Below are positions 6,878 through 13,020 of a DNA stretch of 13,876 nucleotides, piece after piece. The stretch lies in contig CAMMCS010000033.1 in the NCBI GenBank assembly GCA_946494635.1, positions 1-13,876 on the forward strand, in the 5' to 3' direction. Both the position numbers and the translations under genes were made by a program. Each line of letters begins with the position of its first letter. Position 1 is the stretch's first letter. Origin of the DNA: an uncultured Oscillibacter sp. GTDB lineage: Bacteria; Bacillota; Clostridia; Oscillospirales; Oscillospiraceae. Below the pieces are notes generated by a model. That model was not told the DNA's origin. It was given only the letters and a program-made list of their open reading frames with translations, and made no database searches.

Positions 6878-7651
6878 TCAGCCGCGGTCCTGCCGGATTA
6901 TCCGGCGCAGGGCCTCAATGGCGGCCAGGATGGGCTTTTGAATGTTGTCAGTGGGATAGACGTCAGCACTGGAGCGCTTGGATACGGAACCGTCAAAATT
7001 GGTGGCAGATACCAGAATCGAGGCGGTGCGAATCCCCAGGCTGGCCCCCACAGAGAACAGGGGCGCCTCTTCCATGGAGGTGCAGACAGCGCCGCCCCGG
7101 ACATAGCTCTGCCAGCGGCGGATCAGATCTTCAGACACCGGCTTGGTTTCCGGCTCTGTCTGGGTGTAGAAGGAGTCCTTGGTGATGCTGACGCCAACGG
7201 CGGTATGGAACCCCAGGGACACAGAGCTCTCCTCCAGGGCCTTCAGCAGCTGATAACTGGGCACGGCGGGGAACTCCACGGGCAGGTAATGGAGGCTGGT
7301 CCCATCCATCCGGACACTGCCGCTGACCACAACGATATCCCCGCACTGGACGTCAGCACAGGTAGAGGCACAGGTGCCGACCCGGATAAAGGTATCCGCG
7401 CCGCACTTGTGAAGCTCCTCCACACAGATGGCGGTGGAGGGCCCGCCAATGCCGGTAGAGGTGACCGTGACCCGCTCACCCTCCAGCGTGCCCTCCCAGG
7501 TGGTGAACTCCCGCTTCCGGGTCACCATGCGGGGATGTTCCAGGTGGGCGGCAATCAGCTCACACCGGTCCGGATCCCCGGGGACGATTGCGTAGCGGCC
7601 GGCCTCTCCCGGCGCCAGATTCACATGAAGCAGTTTTTGTGCCTGAGCCAT
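6878..7651 (-). CDS. udp: Uridine phosphorylase (divergent active site)
   Basis: This 257-residue cytosolic enzyme of the nucleoside phosphorylase I family splits uridine with phosphate into uracil and ribose-1-phosphate. Seen motifs are GDPDR (25-29), STGIGGPS (65-72), RVGTCAS phosphate loop (90-96), the DGTSLHYLPVEFPAV segment (116-130) typical of Udp, and KDSFY (158-162). Two specificity spots look altered. The stretch after KDSFY reads TQTEPETKPVS, where Firmicutes Udp usually has GQxxPERMPVS, so the usual Arg is Thr169. The ribose site reads SMEEA (192-196) instead of EMESA; Met193 and Glu194 are kept. AAGGAG at 7661-7666 lies nine bases from the ATG. It is last in the minus-strand run, after a hairpin, and ends at a strong terminator. 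It may act on another nucleoside; the family call is firm, the substrate less so. Confidence 0.85.
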   Translation of the reverse strand: MAQAQKLLHVNLAPGEAGRYAIVPGDPDRCELIAAHLEHPRMVTRKREFTTWEGTLEGERVTVTSTGIGGPSTAICVEELHKCGADTFIRVGTCASTCADVQCGDIVVVSGSVRMDGTSLHYLPVEFPAVPSYQLLKALEESSVSLGFHTAVGVSITKDSFYTQTEPETKPVSEDLIRRWQSYVRGGAVCTSMEEAPLFSVGASLGIRTASILVSATNFDGSVSKRSSADVYPTDNIQKPILAAIEALRRIIRQDRG

Positions 7652-7692
7652 ATTCGCCTACTCCTTACAGCGTGATTTTAAAGACAGAGAAG

Positions 7693-7753
7693 GGACGCCG
7701 CCCGCAGCGGGCGCCGCCCCGCCCCGGAGGCGGCGGAAATCCGCGGAGCGTCC
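7693..7753 (-). other. GC-rich branched structure in the udp leader
   Basis: Complementary segments form a three-way junction. Outer stem GGACGC (7693-7698) pairs with GCGTCC (7748-7753). An inner hairpin is at 7699-7713 (6 bp, 3-base loop), and a second at 7714-7733 has CCGCC pairing with GGCGG. It lies between the hup terminator and the udp ribosome site, 27 bases upstream of the latter. It matches no riboswitch class I know. It could be a 5' leader structure, a REP-like palindromic element, or chance in very GC-rich DNA. Confidence 0.4.
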
Positions 7754-7766
7754 GGGAGTCATTTGG

Positions 7767-7796
7767 AAAGGGGGGACGGCACGTCCCCCCTTTTTT
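7767..7796 (-). terminator. Terminator-like hairpin after hup
   Basis: A 9-bp GC stem (7770-7778 with 7782-7790, loop GCA) is extended by three A-T pairs and lies just past the hup stop codon. Read on the minus strand the T-tract is short (TTT, then CCAAAT); read on the plus strand it is six T. It probably reduces rather than abolishes read-through into udp. Confidence 0.65.
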
Positions 7797-7801
7797 CACT
7801 G

Positions 7802-8077
7802 TTATTTCGCGACAGCGTCCTTCAGGGCCTTGCCGGCCTTGAACACGGGCACCGCGGAAGCGGGAATCTCGATGGACTCCTTGGTCCGGGGATTGCGGCC
7901 CACGCGGGCGGCACGCTTTTTGACCTCGAAGGAGCCAAAGCCAACCAGCTGCACCTTGTCACCCTCCTTCAGAGCGGCGGTGATGGCGTCAAAGGTGGCG
8001 GAAACGACGGCCTCGGCCTCTTTCTTGGAGACGTCGGCAGAAGCGGCGACGGCATTGATGAGTTCAGCTTTGTTCAT
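7802..8077 (-). CDS. hup: DNA-binding protein HU
   Basis: This 91-residue histone-like protein is the usual length. HU dimers bend and compact DNA in the nucleoid. The sequence shows the helical N-terminus MNKAELINAVA, the VGFGSFEVKKR saddle strand (about 45-55), the DNA-intercalating arm with GRNPRT (60-65) and the closing PVFKAGKALKDAV helix. TCCTCCT (8087-8093), read as AGGAGGA, lies nine bases from the ATG. It follows mazG by 66 bases and is probably co-transcribed with it; no convincing separate promoter is seen. A terminator-like hairpin follows. HU next to mazG is common in Clostridia. Confidence 0.97.
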   Translation of the reverse strand: MNKAELINAVAASADVSKKEAEAVVSATFDAITAALKEGDKVQLVGFGSFEVKKRAARVGRNPRTKESIEIPASAVPVFKAGKALKDAVAK

Positions 8078-8143
8078 GGATATTTGTCCTCCTATATAGT
8101 GTGTTGGGGTCGCTTTTGTATTCCTAACGCGGAGAAACCGCGA

Positions 8144-8950
8144 TTAAGACGGATCTTGGCGTTTGGCTTTCTCCCAGAGGGCCAGCAGCTCTGCCTCGCT
8201 GCACGCTGACAGGGGCTTGTCCGCAGCTTCTTCCACCGCCCGGAAGCGGCGGTCAAACTTGTCGCAGGCGCTGTGGAGCGCCTCTTCCGGGTCTGTGCCG
8301 GACATTTGGGCGATTTTGGAGGCCATAAACAGGACGTCGCCCACCTCTTCCGCCACGCCGTGGGGCGCGTCTGGAGCCTGTCCGGCTTCCAGGGCGGCCC
8401 GCAGCTCCCGGACCTCTTCCTCCAGCTTTTCCAGCGCGGCCACGGAATCGGCCCAGTCAAAACCTGCTTTGGCGGTTTTGGACTGGATTTTTTCCGCCCG
8501 CCAGAGGGCGGGAAGGGTGTGCGGCACAGACTCCACTGCATCCGCGGTGGACCGCTGCCCCTTCTCCCTGCGCTTGAGAGCCTCCCAGTTCACAAGGACC
8601 TGCTGGGAGGTTTCCGCCTGCACGTCCCCAAACACATGGGGATGGCGGTAGACCAGCTTTTTTGCCACGCCGTCCACCACGTCTGCCATGGTGAACCGGC
8701 CGCGCTCCGCCTCGATCTGGGCGTGGAACGCCACCTGCATCAGCACGTCCCCCAGTTCCTCGCACATGCCATGGGGGTCGTCGTGGTCGATGGCGTCCAA
8801 GACCTCATAGGTCTCCTCCAAAAAATTGCGGCGGATGGAGCGGTGGGTCTGCTCCCGGTCCCAGGGACAGCCCCCCGGCGAGCGCAGCAGCCCCATGATC
8901 TCTAAGAAGTCTTCGTAGGAGTAGTGGTCCTTATGCTGAAACTCTACCAT
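8144..8950 (-). CDS. mazG: Nucleoside triphosphate pyrophosphohydrolase MazG
   Basis: This 268-residue house-cleaning enzyme hydrolyses NTPs and dNTPs to monophosphate and pyrophosphate. It has two tandem all-alpha MazG domains. The first carries CPWD (28-31), the metal-binding EETYE (45-49) and EELGD (64-68), then RHPHVFG (102-108). The second carries EEEVRE (177-182), EEVGD (201-205) and KFDRRF (231-236). The length is close to E. coli MazG. The ATG at 8950 is preferred: AAAGGCAGG lies just upstream (8957-8965) and the protein then starts as family members do. A GTG at 8980 would add ten residues but has no ribosome site. Its place between a SpoVB/YabM-like flippase and hup resembles the Firmicutes yabM-yabN block. 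Confidence 0.95.
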   Translation of the reverse strand: MVEFQHKDHYSYEDFLEIMGLLRSPGGCPWDREQTHRSIRRNFLEETYEVLDAIDHDDPHGMCEELGDVLMQVAFHAQIEAERGRFTMADVVDGVAKKLVYRHPHVFGDVQAETSQQVLVNWEALKRREKGQRSTADAVESVPHTLPALWRAEKIQSKTAKAGFDWADSVAALEKLEEEVRELRAALEAGQAPDAPHGVAEEVGDVLFMASKIAQMSGTDPEEALHSACDKFDRRFRAVEEAADKPLSACSEAELLALWEKAKRQDPS

Positions 8951-9051
8951 AAGATGCCTGCCTTTGCAAGATAAATTCACGGGAAACCGTTGATTTTTCA
9001 GGGAAATTCAGCAGATCCCACCTGGAAATCAGCGGCAGCTTCCCTCTTTTT

Positions 9052-10716
9052 TCATTTTAAGTGCAGAAGTTTAATAAGCTTCTCGCCCCGGGGAAGAGAT
9101 CGGACATCCTCTGCCCGGAGGATCCGCAGGGCGATGATCAGGATGCCGTAGGCCACCACGCCCACGAAAATGCCCAGAAGGGTGGAGGCGGCGTTGGTCA
9201 GATACCGGGCCAGGAACTGAATCCGCTCCGGATCCGCGGACAGCTGCCCCGCCAGGGAGAGGAAGGCGCCGTCCAGCAGCCGGCTGGCAAAGCCGAACAC
9301 CGCCCAGGCGGCGGCGCCCATGAGCGCGGCGGCGGCCACGGGCTTGGCAAAGATCTGAAAATATCTGGGCTTCTGGGGAGAATATTTCCAGACAAAAAAC
9401 AGATTCAGCGCCACGATCACCAAGTAGCAGCACAGGGTGGAGATGGGGGCGCCCTTGATGCCGATTTCCGGATTGCCCACCAGGACGTAGTTCATGACGA
9501 TCTTGGTGATGCCGCCGATGATCACCGTGAGGATCGGCAGCTTCTCCCGGCCGTAGACCTGAAGGATGGAGTTGGTAAGGATCATCAGGCAGATGAAGAT
9601 TAGCGCAATCCCCAGGATTCCCAGGTGGAAGCCGGCGGCCAGCGCGTCCTCATACTGGGAGGGGAGCACCAGGATCATAATGGGCGTTGCCAGCACGCTG
9701 AGGCCGATTCCCGCCGGAAATGCCAGGATGGCGATGATCCGGAAGGCAGAGGACACGATGCGGTTGGCAGAGGCGCCGTCCTGCCGGGCCAGGGCCGCCG
9801 CCGCAAAGGGCACCAGGCTCATGGTGACGGGATAGACAAAGGCCGCCACCATGTTGGGCATATCCATGGCCATCCGGTACTGGCCGTTCAGGGCGGCGGC
9901 TGCGTCCTCGGAAAGCAGCAGGGCGTCCTGCAGGCGGCCCATGACGATCTTGGTATCGATCAGATTGATGATGCTGAGGGCGGAATTCCCGAGGGTGATG
10001 GGAATACCGATTACCAGGATCTGCCGGATGATGCCGCCGCTGCTGGTGGGGACGTCCAGGGACTCGGTCCGGTTCCGGTGGGTGGCCAGGTAGAAGGCCA
10101 GGAACAGCATGGACAGCACCGTGCCCACGGTGACGCCGCAGATAGCGCCGGCGGCGCCAAGCTCCAGGCCAAAGCCGGCGTCCACCAGATACCAGGCCAG
10201 CGGCAGGCCGATCCCCAGCTTGCACAGCGCCTCCAGCACCTGGGAGACGGCGGTGGGCGTCATATTGCCCTGCCCCTGGGTGTAGCCCCGCATACAGGCC
10301 AGCAGACACACGCAGAACACCGCGGGGGACAGGGCCTGGATGGCCCGGGCCGCCATGGGGTTTTCCTGGAAGGCCGCCAGCTGGGGGGCGCCGAAGGCCA
10401 TCAGCGCGGTCCCCACGACCCCCAGCAGGAAGAACATCCAGATGGAGGCCCGGAAGATCCGGCGCTTTTCATTCTCCCGGCCCTGGGCGTGGGCCTGGCT
10501 GGTGAGCTTGGAGATGGCGATGGGCAGGCCCGCTGTGGAGAAGGTCAGCAGGAGGTTGTAGATTTGATAGGCGGTATCAAAATACGTCTTGCCCACGCCG
10601 CCCAGGATGTTGTTGAGGGGCAGCTTGTAGACGGCGCCGATCAGCTTGACGATCAGTGCCGACGCCGTCAAAATGACGGCGCTGCCCAGAAAGGACTGCT
10701 TTTTTTGATTAGACAT
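9052..10716 (-). CDS. SpoVB/YabM-like lipid-linked saccharide flippase (MOP superfamily)
   Basis: This 554-residue polytopic membrane protein has about 14 hydrophobic helices, usual for the MurJ/SpoVB/Wzx branch of the MOP exporters. Such proteins flip lipid-linked sugars or lipid II across the membrane. Family-like stretches are AGLPIAISKL (62-71), the CMRGYTQGQGNMTPTAVSQ loop (141-159) and a C-terminal LRAEDVRSLPRGEKL (533-547), a pattern typical of SpoVB/YabM relatives. GAGGT at 10726-10730 lies nine bases from the ATG. The neighbour downstream is mazG, matching the yabM-mazG order seen in Bacillus and many Clostridia, which supports a wall or spore-cortex role. The upstream gap to punA (81 bases) has a GC-rich imperfect hairpin but no T-tract. 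MurJ itself cannot be excluded from sequence alone. Confidence 0.88.
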   Translation of the reverse strand: MSNQKKQSFLGSAVILTASALIVKLIGAVYKLPLNNILGGVGKTYFDTAYQIYNLLLTFSTAGLPIAISKLTSQAHAQGRENEKRRIFRASIWMFFLLGVVGTALMAFGAPQLAAFQENPMAARAIQALSPAVFCVCLLACMRGYTQGQGNMTPTAVSQVLEALCKLGIGLPLAWYLVDAGFGLELGAAGAICGVTVGTVLSMLFLAFYLATHRNRTESLDVPTSSGGIIRQILVIGIPITLGNSALSIINLIDTKIVMGRLQDALLLSEDAAAALNGQYRMAMDMPNMVAAFVYPVTMSLVPFAAAALARQDGASANRIVSSAFRIIAILAFPAGIGLSVLATPIMILVLPSQYEDALAAGFHLGILGIALIFICLMILTNSILQVYGREKLPILTVIIGGITKIVMNYVLVGNPEIGIKGAPISTLCCYLVIVALNLFFVWKYSPQKPRYFQIFAKPVAAAALMGAAAWAVFGFASRLLDGAFLSLAGQLSADPERIQFLARYLTNAASTLLGIFVGVVAYGILIIALRILRAEDVRSLPRGEKLIKLLHLK

Positions 10717-10797
10717 GGAGCGATTACCTCAGATCACAATGAGAACTCGGGCGGCGGAAGCGCGGCCCTTATGAAGCCTATGGCCTGCCGCCGCCGT

Positions 10798-11622
10798 TTA
10801 TAACCGGGCCAGGCAGGCCTTCACCAGGGCCGAGAACCGGGGGCCCGCCGCCTGGCCGGCGGCGATCACCTCGTCCGAGGAGAGAGGCTGGTCCAGCACG
10901 CCGGCGGCCATGTTGGTGCAGAGGGTGAAGCCCAGCACCTCCATGCCGCAGTGGGCGGCCACGATGGCCTCCGGCACCGTGGACATCCCCACGGCGTCCG
11001 CACCCAGGATCCGGGCGGCACGGACCTCCGCCGGCGTCTCGTACTGGGGGCCGGGGAAGTACATATAGACGCCCTGGCGCAGGGGGATGGAGAGCTCCGC
11101 CGCCGCCTTCCGGGCGGCGTCCTGGAGCCGGGGCGTGTAGACATGGCTCATGTCCGGGAACCGGGGGCCGAACGCCTCCAGATTGGGCCCGCATAAGGGG
11201 CTGACGCCGAAGAGCTTGATGTGGTCAGTGATCAGCATGATATCCCCGGCGGAAAAGGCGGTGTTCACCGCGCCGGCGGCGTTGGTGACCACCAGCGTCT
11301 CCGCCCCCAGCAGCCGCAGCACCCGGACGGGATAGCTGACGTCCTCGAAGGACCAGCCCTCGTAGGTGTGGAGGCGGCCCTGCATCACCGCCACGTCCTG
11401 CCCGGCCAGGCGGCCGAACACGAAGCGGCCCGCGTGGTCCGGCGTGGTGGAGCGCTTCATGTGGGGGACGTCCGCGTAGGAGACGGCGATGGGGGCCTCC
11501 ACCTCATCCCCCAGGGCGCCCAGGCCGGAGCCCAGGATCAGCAGGCACCTGGGACGGAAGTCCCCCAGGCGGCTTTTCAGAGCCTCCGCGCTCTCCTGAT
11601 ACTGCGTCAGTGTATATTCCAT
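10798..11622 (-). CDS. punA: Purine nucleoside phosphorylase (trimeric PNP, class II)
   Basis: This 274-residue cytosolic enzyme splits purine nucleosides such as inosine and guanosine with phosphate into base and ribose-1-phosphate. The family-II signatures are all present: GSGLG (31-35), DHAGR with His63 (62-66), MQGRLHTYEG (80-89), TNAAGAVN (113-120), FPGPQYETPAE with Glu195 (189-199), VGMSTVPE (211-218) and TNMAAG with Asn237 (236-241). Glu195 and Asn237 mark 6-oxopurine specificity in this family. The ATG at 11622 has AAGGAGG eight bases upstream; a longer frame to 11769 only runs back through the zinc-ribbon gene. The ribosome site overlaps the stop codon of that gene, suggesting coupled translation. 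Confidence 0.96.
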   Translation of the reverse strand: MEYTLTQYQESAEALKSRLGDFRPRCLLILGSGLGALGDEVEAPIAVSYADVPHMKRSTTPDHAGRFVFGRLAGQDVAVMQGRLHTYEGWSFEDVSYPVRVLRLLGAETLVVTNAAGAVNTAFSAGDIMLITDHIKLFGVSPLCGPNLEAFGPRFPDMSHVYTPRLQDAARKAAAELSIPLRQGVYMYFPGPQYETPAEVRAARILGADAVGMSTVPEAIVAAHCGMEVLGFTLCTNMAAGVLDQPLSSDEVIAAGQAAGPRFSALVKACLARL

Positions 11623-11630
11623 ACAGAGAT

Positions 11631-11637
11631 CCTCCTT
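11631..11637 (-). promoter_or_regulatory. punA ribosome site overlapping the upstream stop codon
   Basis: AAGGAGG (minus strand) shares its first two bases with the TAA stop (11636-11638) of the zinc-ribbon gene and ends eight bases before the punA ATG. It fixes the punA start and makes translational coupling likely. Confidence 0.8.
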
Positions 11638-12025
11638 ACAGTTTTTCACCGCAGGCCCGGCAGAATACGTCGCCGCTGCGGGCGGCGGTTCCGCAGGCGG
11701 GGCAGACCCGCTCCGGCTGCCGTGACAGCAATTCCTCCGTCTGGGCGATCTCCTGCCGGAGGGCGTCAATCTCCTGAAGCTTGGAGAGCAGCGTGTCGGA
11801 GTCTGTGGGATGGCCGGTGTGGGTGGCGTAGATCATCTCACCCACCTGCCGCAGGGCAGCGTCTGTCTCGCGCCGCAGGTCAGCGGCGCGGCTCCGGAGC
11901 CGGGCGGCGGATATCAGCTCTCCGGCCCGCTTTTTCAGGGTGGATGCGGTGTCCGTGGCAATCTCCCCTGCTGCGCCGGCGGCGCGGCAGACGGTGTTCA
12001 GCAGGATTTGCAGCTGTTCGTTCAT
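11636..12025 (-). CDS. Small zinc-ribbon protein with helical N-terminus
   Basis: This 129-residue protein has no assigned function. Residues 1-104 are predicted helical and rich in Ala, Arg, Glu and Leu, with a likely coiled coil around 75-102. The C-terminus is a zinc ribbon with CPAC (108-111) and CRAC (122-125) separated by ten residues, the double-CxxC knuckle of the DZR/zinc_ribbon_2 kind. There is no signal peptide or transmembrane helix, so it is probably cytosolic. TGGAGG at 12035-12040 lies nine bases from the ATG. It sits between a nucleoside-kinase gene (49-base gap) and punA (13-base gap with overlapping ribosome site), so it is surely expressed with them. Whether it takes part in nucleoside metabolism is unknown. 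Confidence 0.85.
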   Translation of the reverse strand: MNEQLQILLNTVCRAAGAAGEIATDTASTLKKRAGELISAARLRSRAADLRRETDAALRQVGEMIYATHTGHPTDSDTLLSKLQEIDALRQEIAQTEELLSRQPERVCPACGTAARSGDVFCRACGEKL

Positions 12026-12074
12026 GGCACAGAACCTCCAGGAAAAAATGGGGACGGCCGGTCAATGGCTGATT

Positions 12075-13007
12075 TCAGTAAGAATATGTGCTGCCGCCGA
12101 TGAACTCCCGCACGAGAGAGTTGGCGGCGATGCAGAGGTCATCCATGGGTTCGATCCTATCATACCCCCGGAGAATGTCATCCGCAATACTGTACTTCCC
12201 CTTGGGCAGGGCCTCCAGCAGGGGGACGACGTAGGGCTTGAGGACAGACATCTCGTCCGGGAGGGAGGAGTCGAACATAATGTCCGCATTTTCCTTGTAG
12301 GGGGAGATATACAGCTTCTCCCCCCGGCGGACATTGGGCCACATCTTCAGGGTGAAATTGGCGTCGCTGCCCCGGAACTTGTAGTCCCGGACGATCCGCC
12401 GGCTCAGCCGCAGCCAGGGGTGCTGAAAGACCACGGCCCCGTCCTCATCCACCACGTTGGACCGGGCGGCGATGTACAGCTTGAAGGCCTTGGGGTTCTT
12501 GCCCACGATGACGTCGTTGAGGGCGTGGATGCCCTCGAAGATGGCCAGCTCGTCAGGGCCCAGCTTCAGGGGCTGGGACAGGATGTCAGAGCGCATCTGC
12601 CGGGCGAACTCGTACTTGGGCACATGGATGGTCTCTCCCCGGTCCAGCATGGAGAAGTGCCGGTTCAGCAGCTCGATGTCCAGGCAGAAGGGGGACTCGT
12701 AGTCGATGTTCCCCTCCCGGTTCCGGGGAGCGGTCTCCGGGTCGATGGTGTTGAAGTAGTTGTCCATGGAGATGGTGTGGGTCTGGATGCCCATTTTCTC
12801 CAACTGCTCCTCGATCTTCAATGCCGTGGTGGTCTTGCCGGAGCCGGAGGGGCCGGACAGCAGGATGATGTGGGACTCCTTCCGGTGGTCGGCGATCTTC
12901 CGGGCCGCGGCCTCCACCTTCTTGGCGAAAGCGGCGTCGCACTCCTCCGCAAAGCCCTTGGGGTCAGAGCGGACGGCGTCGTTGATCTCTTTCAGGGAAT
13001 AGGCCAT
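12075..13007 (-). CDS. Uridine-kinase-like P-loop nucleoside kinase
   Basis: This 310-residue cytosolic protein of the uridine kinase/phosphoribulokinase family probably phosphorylates a nucleoside with ATP or GTP. A helical N-terminal lead (about 1-45) precedes Walker A GPSGSGKT (52-59), SMDNYF (80-85, the acceptor-site Asp), the IFEGIHALND strand (156-165) and the lid-like LSRRIVRDYKFRG (201-213). Many Clostridia have a longer version with TGS and ThrRS-like N-terminal domains; those are absent here. AAGGAG (13015-13020) lies seven bases from the ATG at 13007. An ATG at 13034 would overlap hemZ and has no ribosome site. It follows hemZ by 13 bases. Nearby phosphorylases fit nucleoside salvage. 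Uridine is the likeliest substrate but is not proven. Confidence 0.88.
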   Translation of the reverse strand: MAYSLKEINDAVRSDPKGFAEECDAAFAKKVEAAARKIADHRKESHIILLSGPSGSGKTTTALKIEEQLEKMGIQTHTISMDNYFNTIDPETAPRNREGNIDYESPFCLDIELLNRHFSMLDRGETIHVPKYEFARQMRSDILSQPLKLGPDELAIFEGIHALNDVIVGKNPKAFKLYIAARSNVVDEDGAVVFQHPWLRLSRRIVRDYKFRGSDANFTLKMWPNVRRGEKLYISPYKENADIMFDSSLPDEMSVLKPYVVPLLEALPKGKYSIADDILRGYDRIEPMDDLCIAANSLVREFIGGSTYSY

Positions 13008-13020
13008 GGCGATGCTCCTT

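Noticed and set aside
8093..8098. TATATA as a -10 box for hup
   Set aside because: It is directly beside the hup ribosome site, so a transcript starting from it would lack that site, and no -35 box is found.
8128..8142. CGCGG-AGAAA-CCGCG hairpin just after mazG as a terminator
   Set aside because: Only 5 bp of stem and no T-run on the minus strand; mazG and hup are more likely co-transcribed.
8951..8980. GTG start giving a longer MazG
   Set aside because: No ribosome site upstream; the ATG at 8950 has one and matches the family start.
10751..10794. GC-rich imperfect hairpin between punA and the flippase gene as a terminator
   Set aside because: The arms GCGGCGG/CCGCCGC are far apart, the inner pairing is broken, and no T-run follows.
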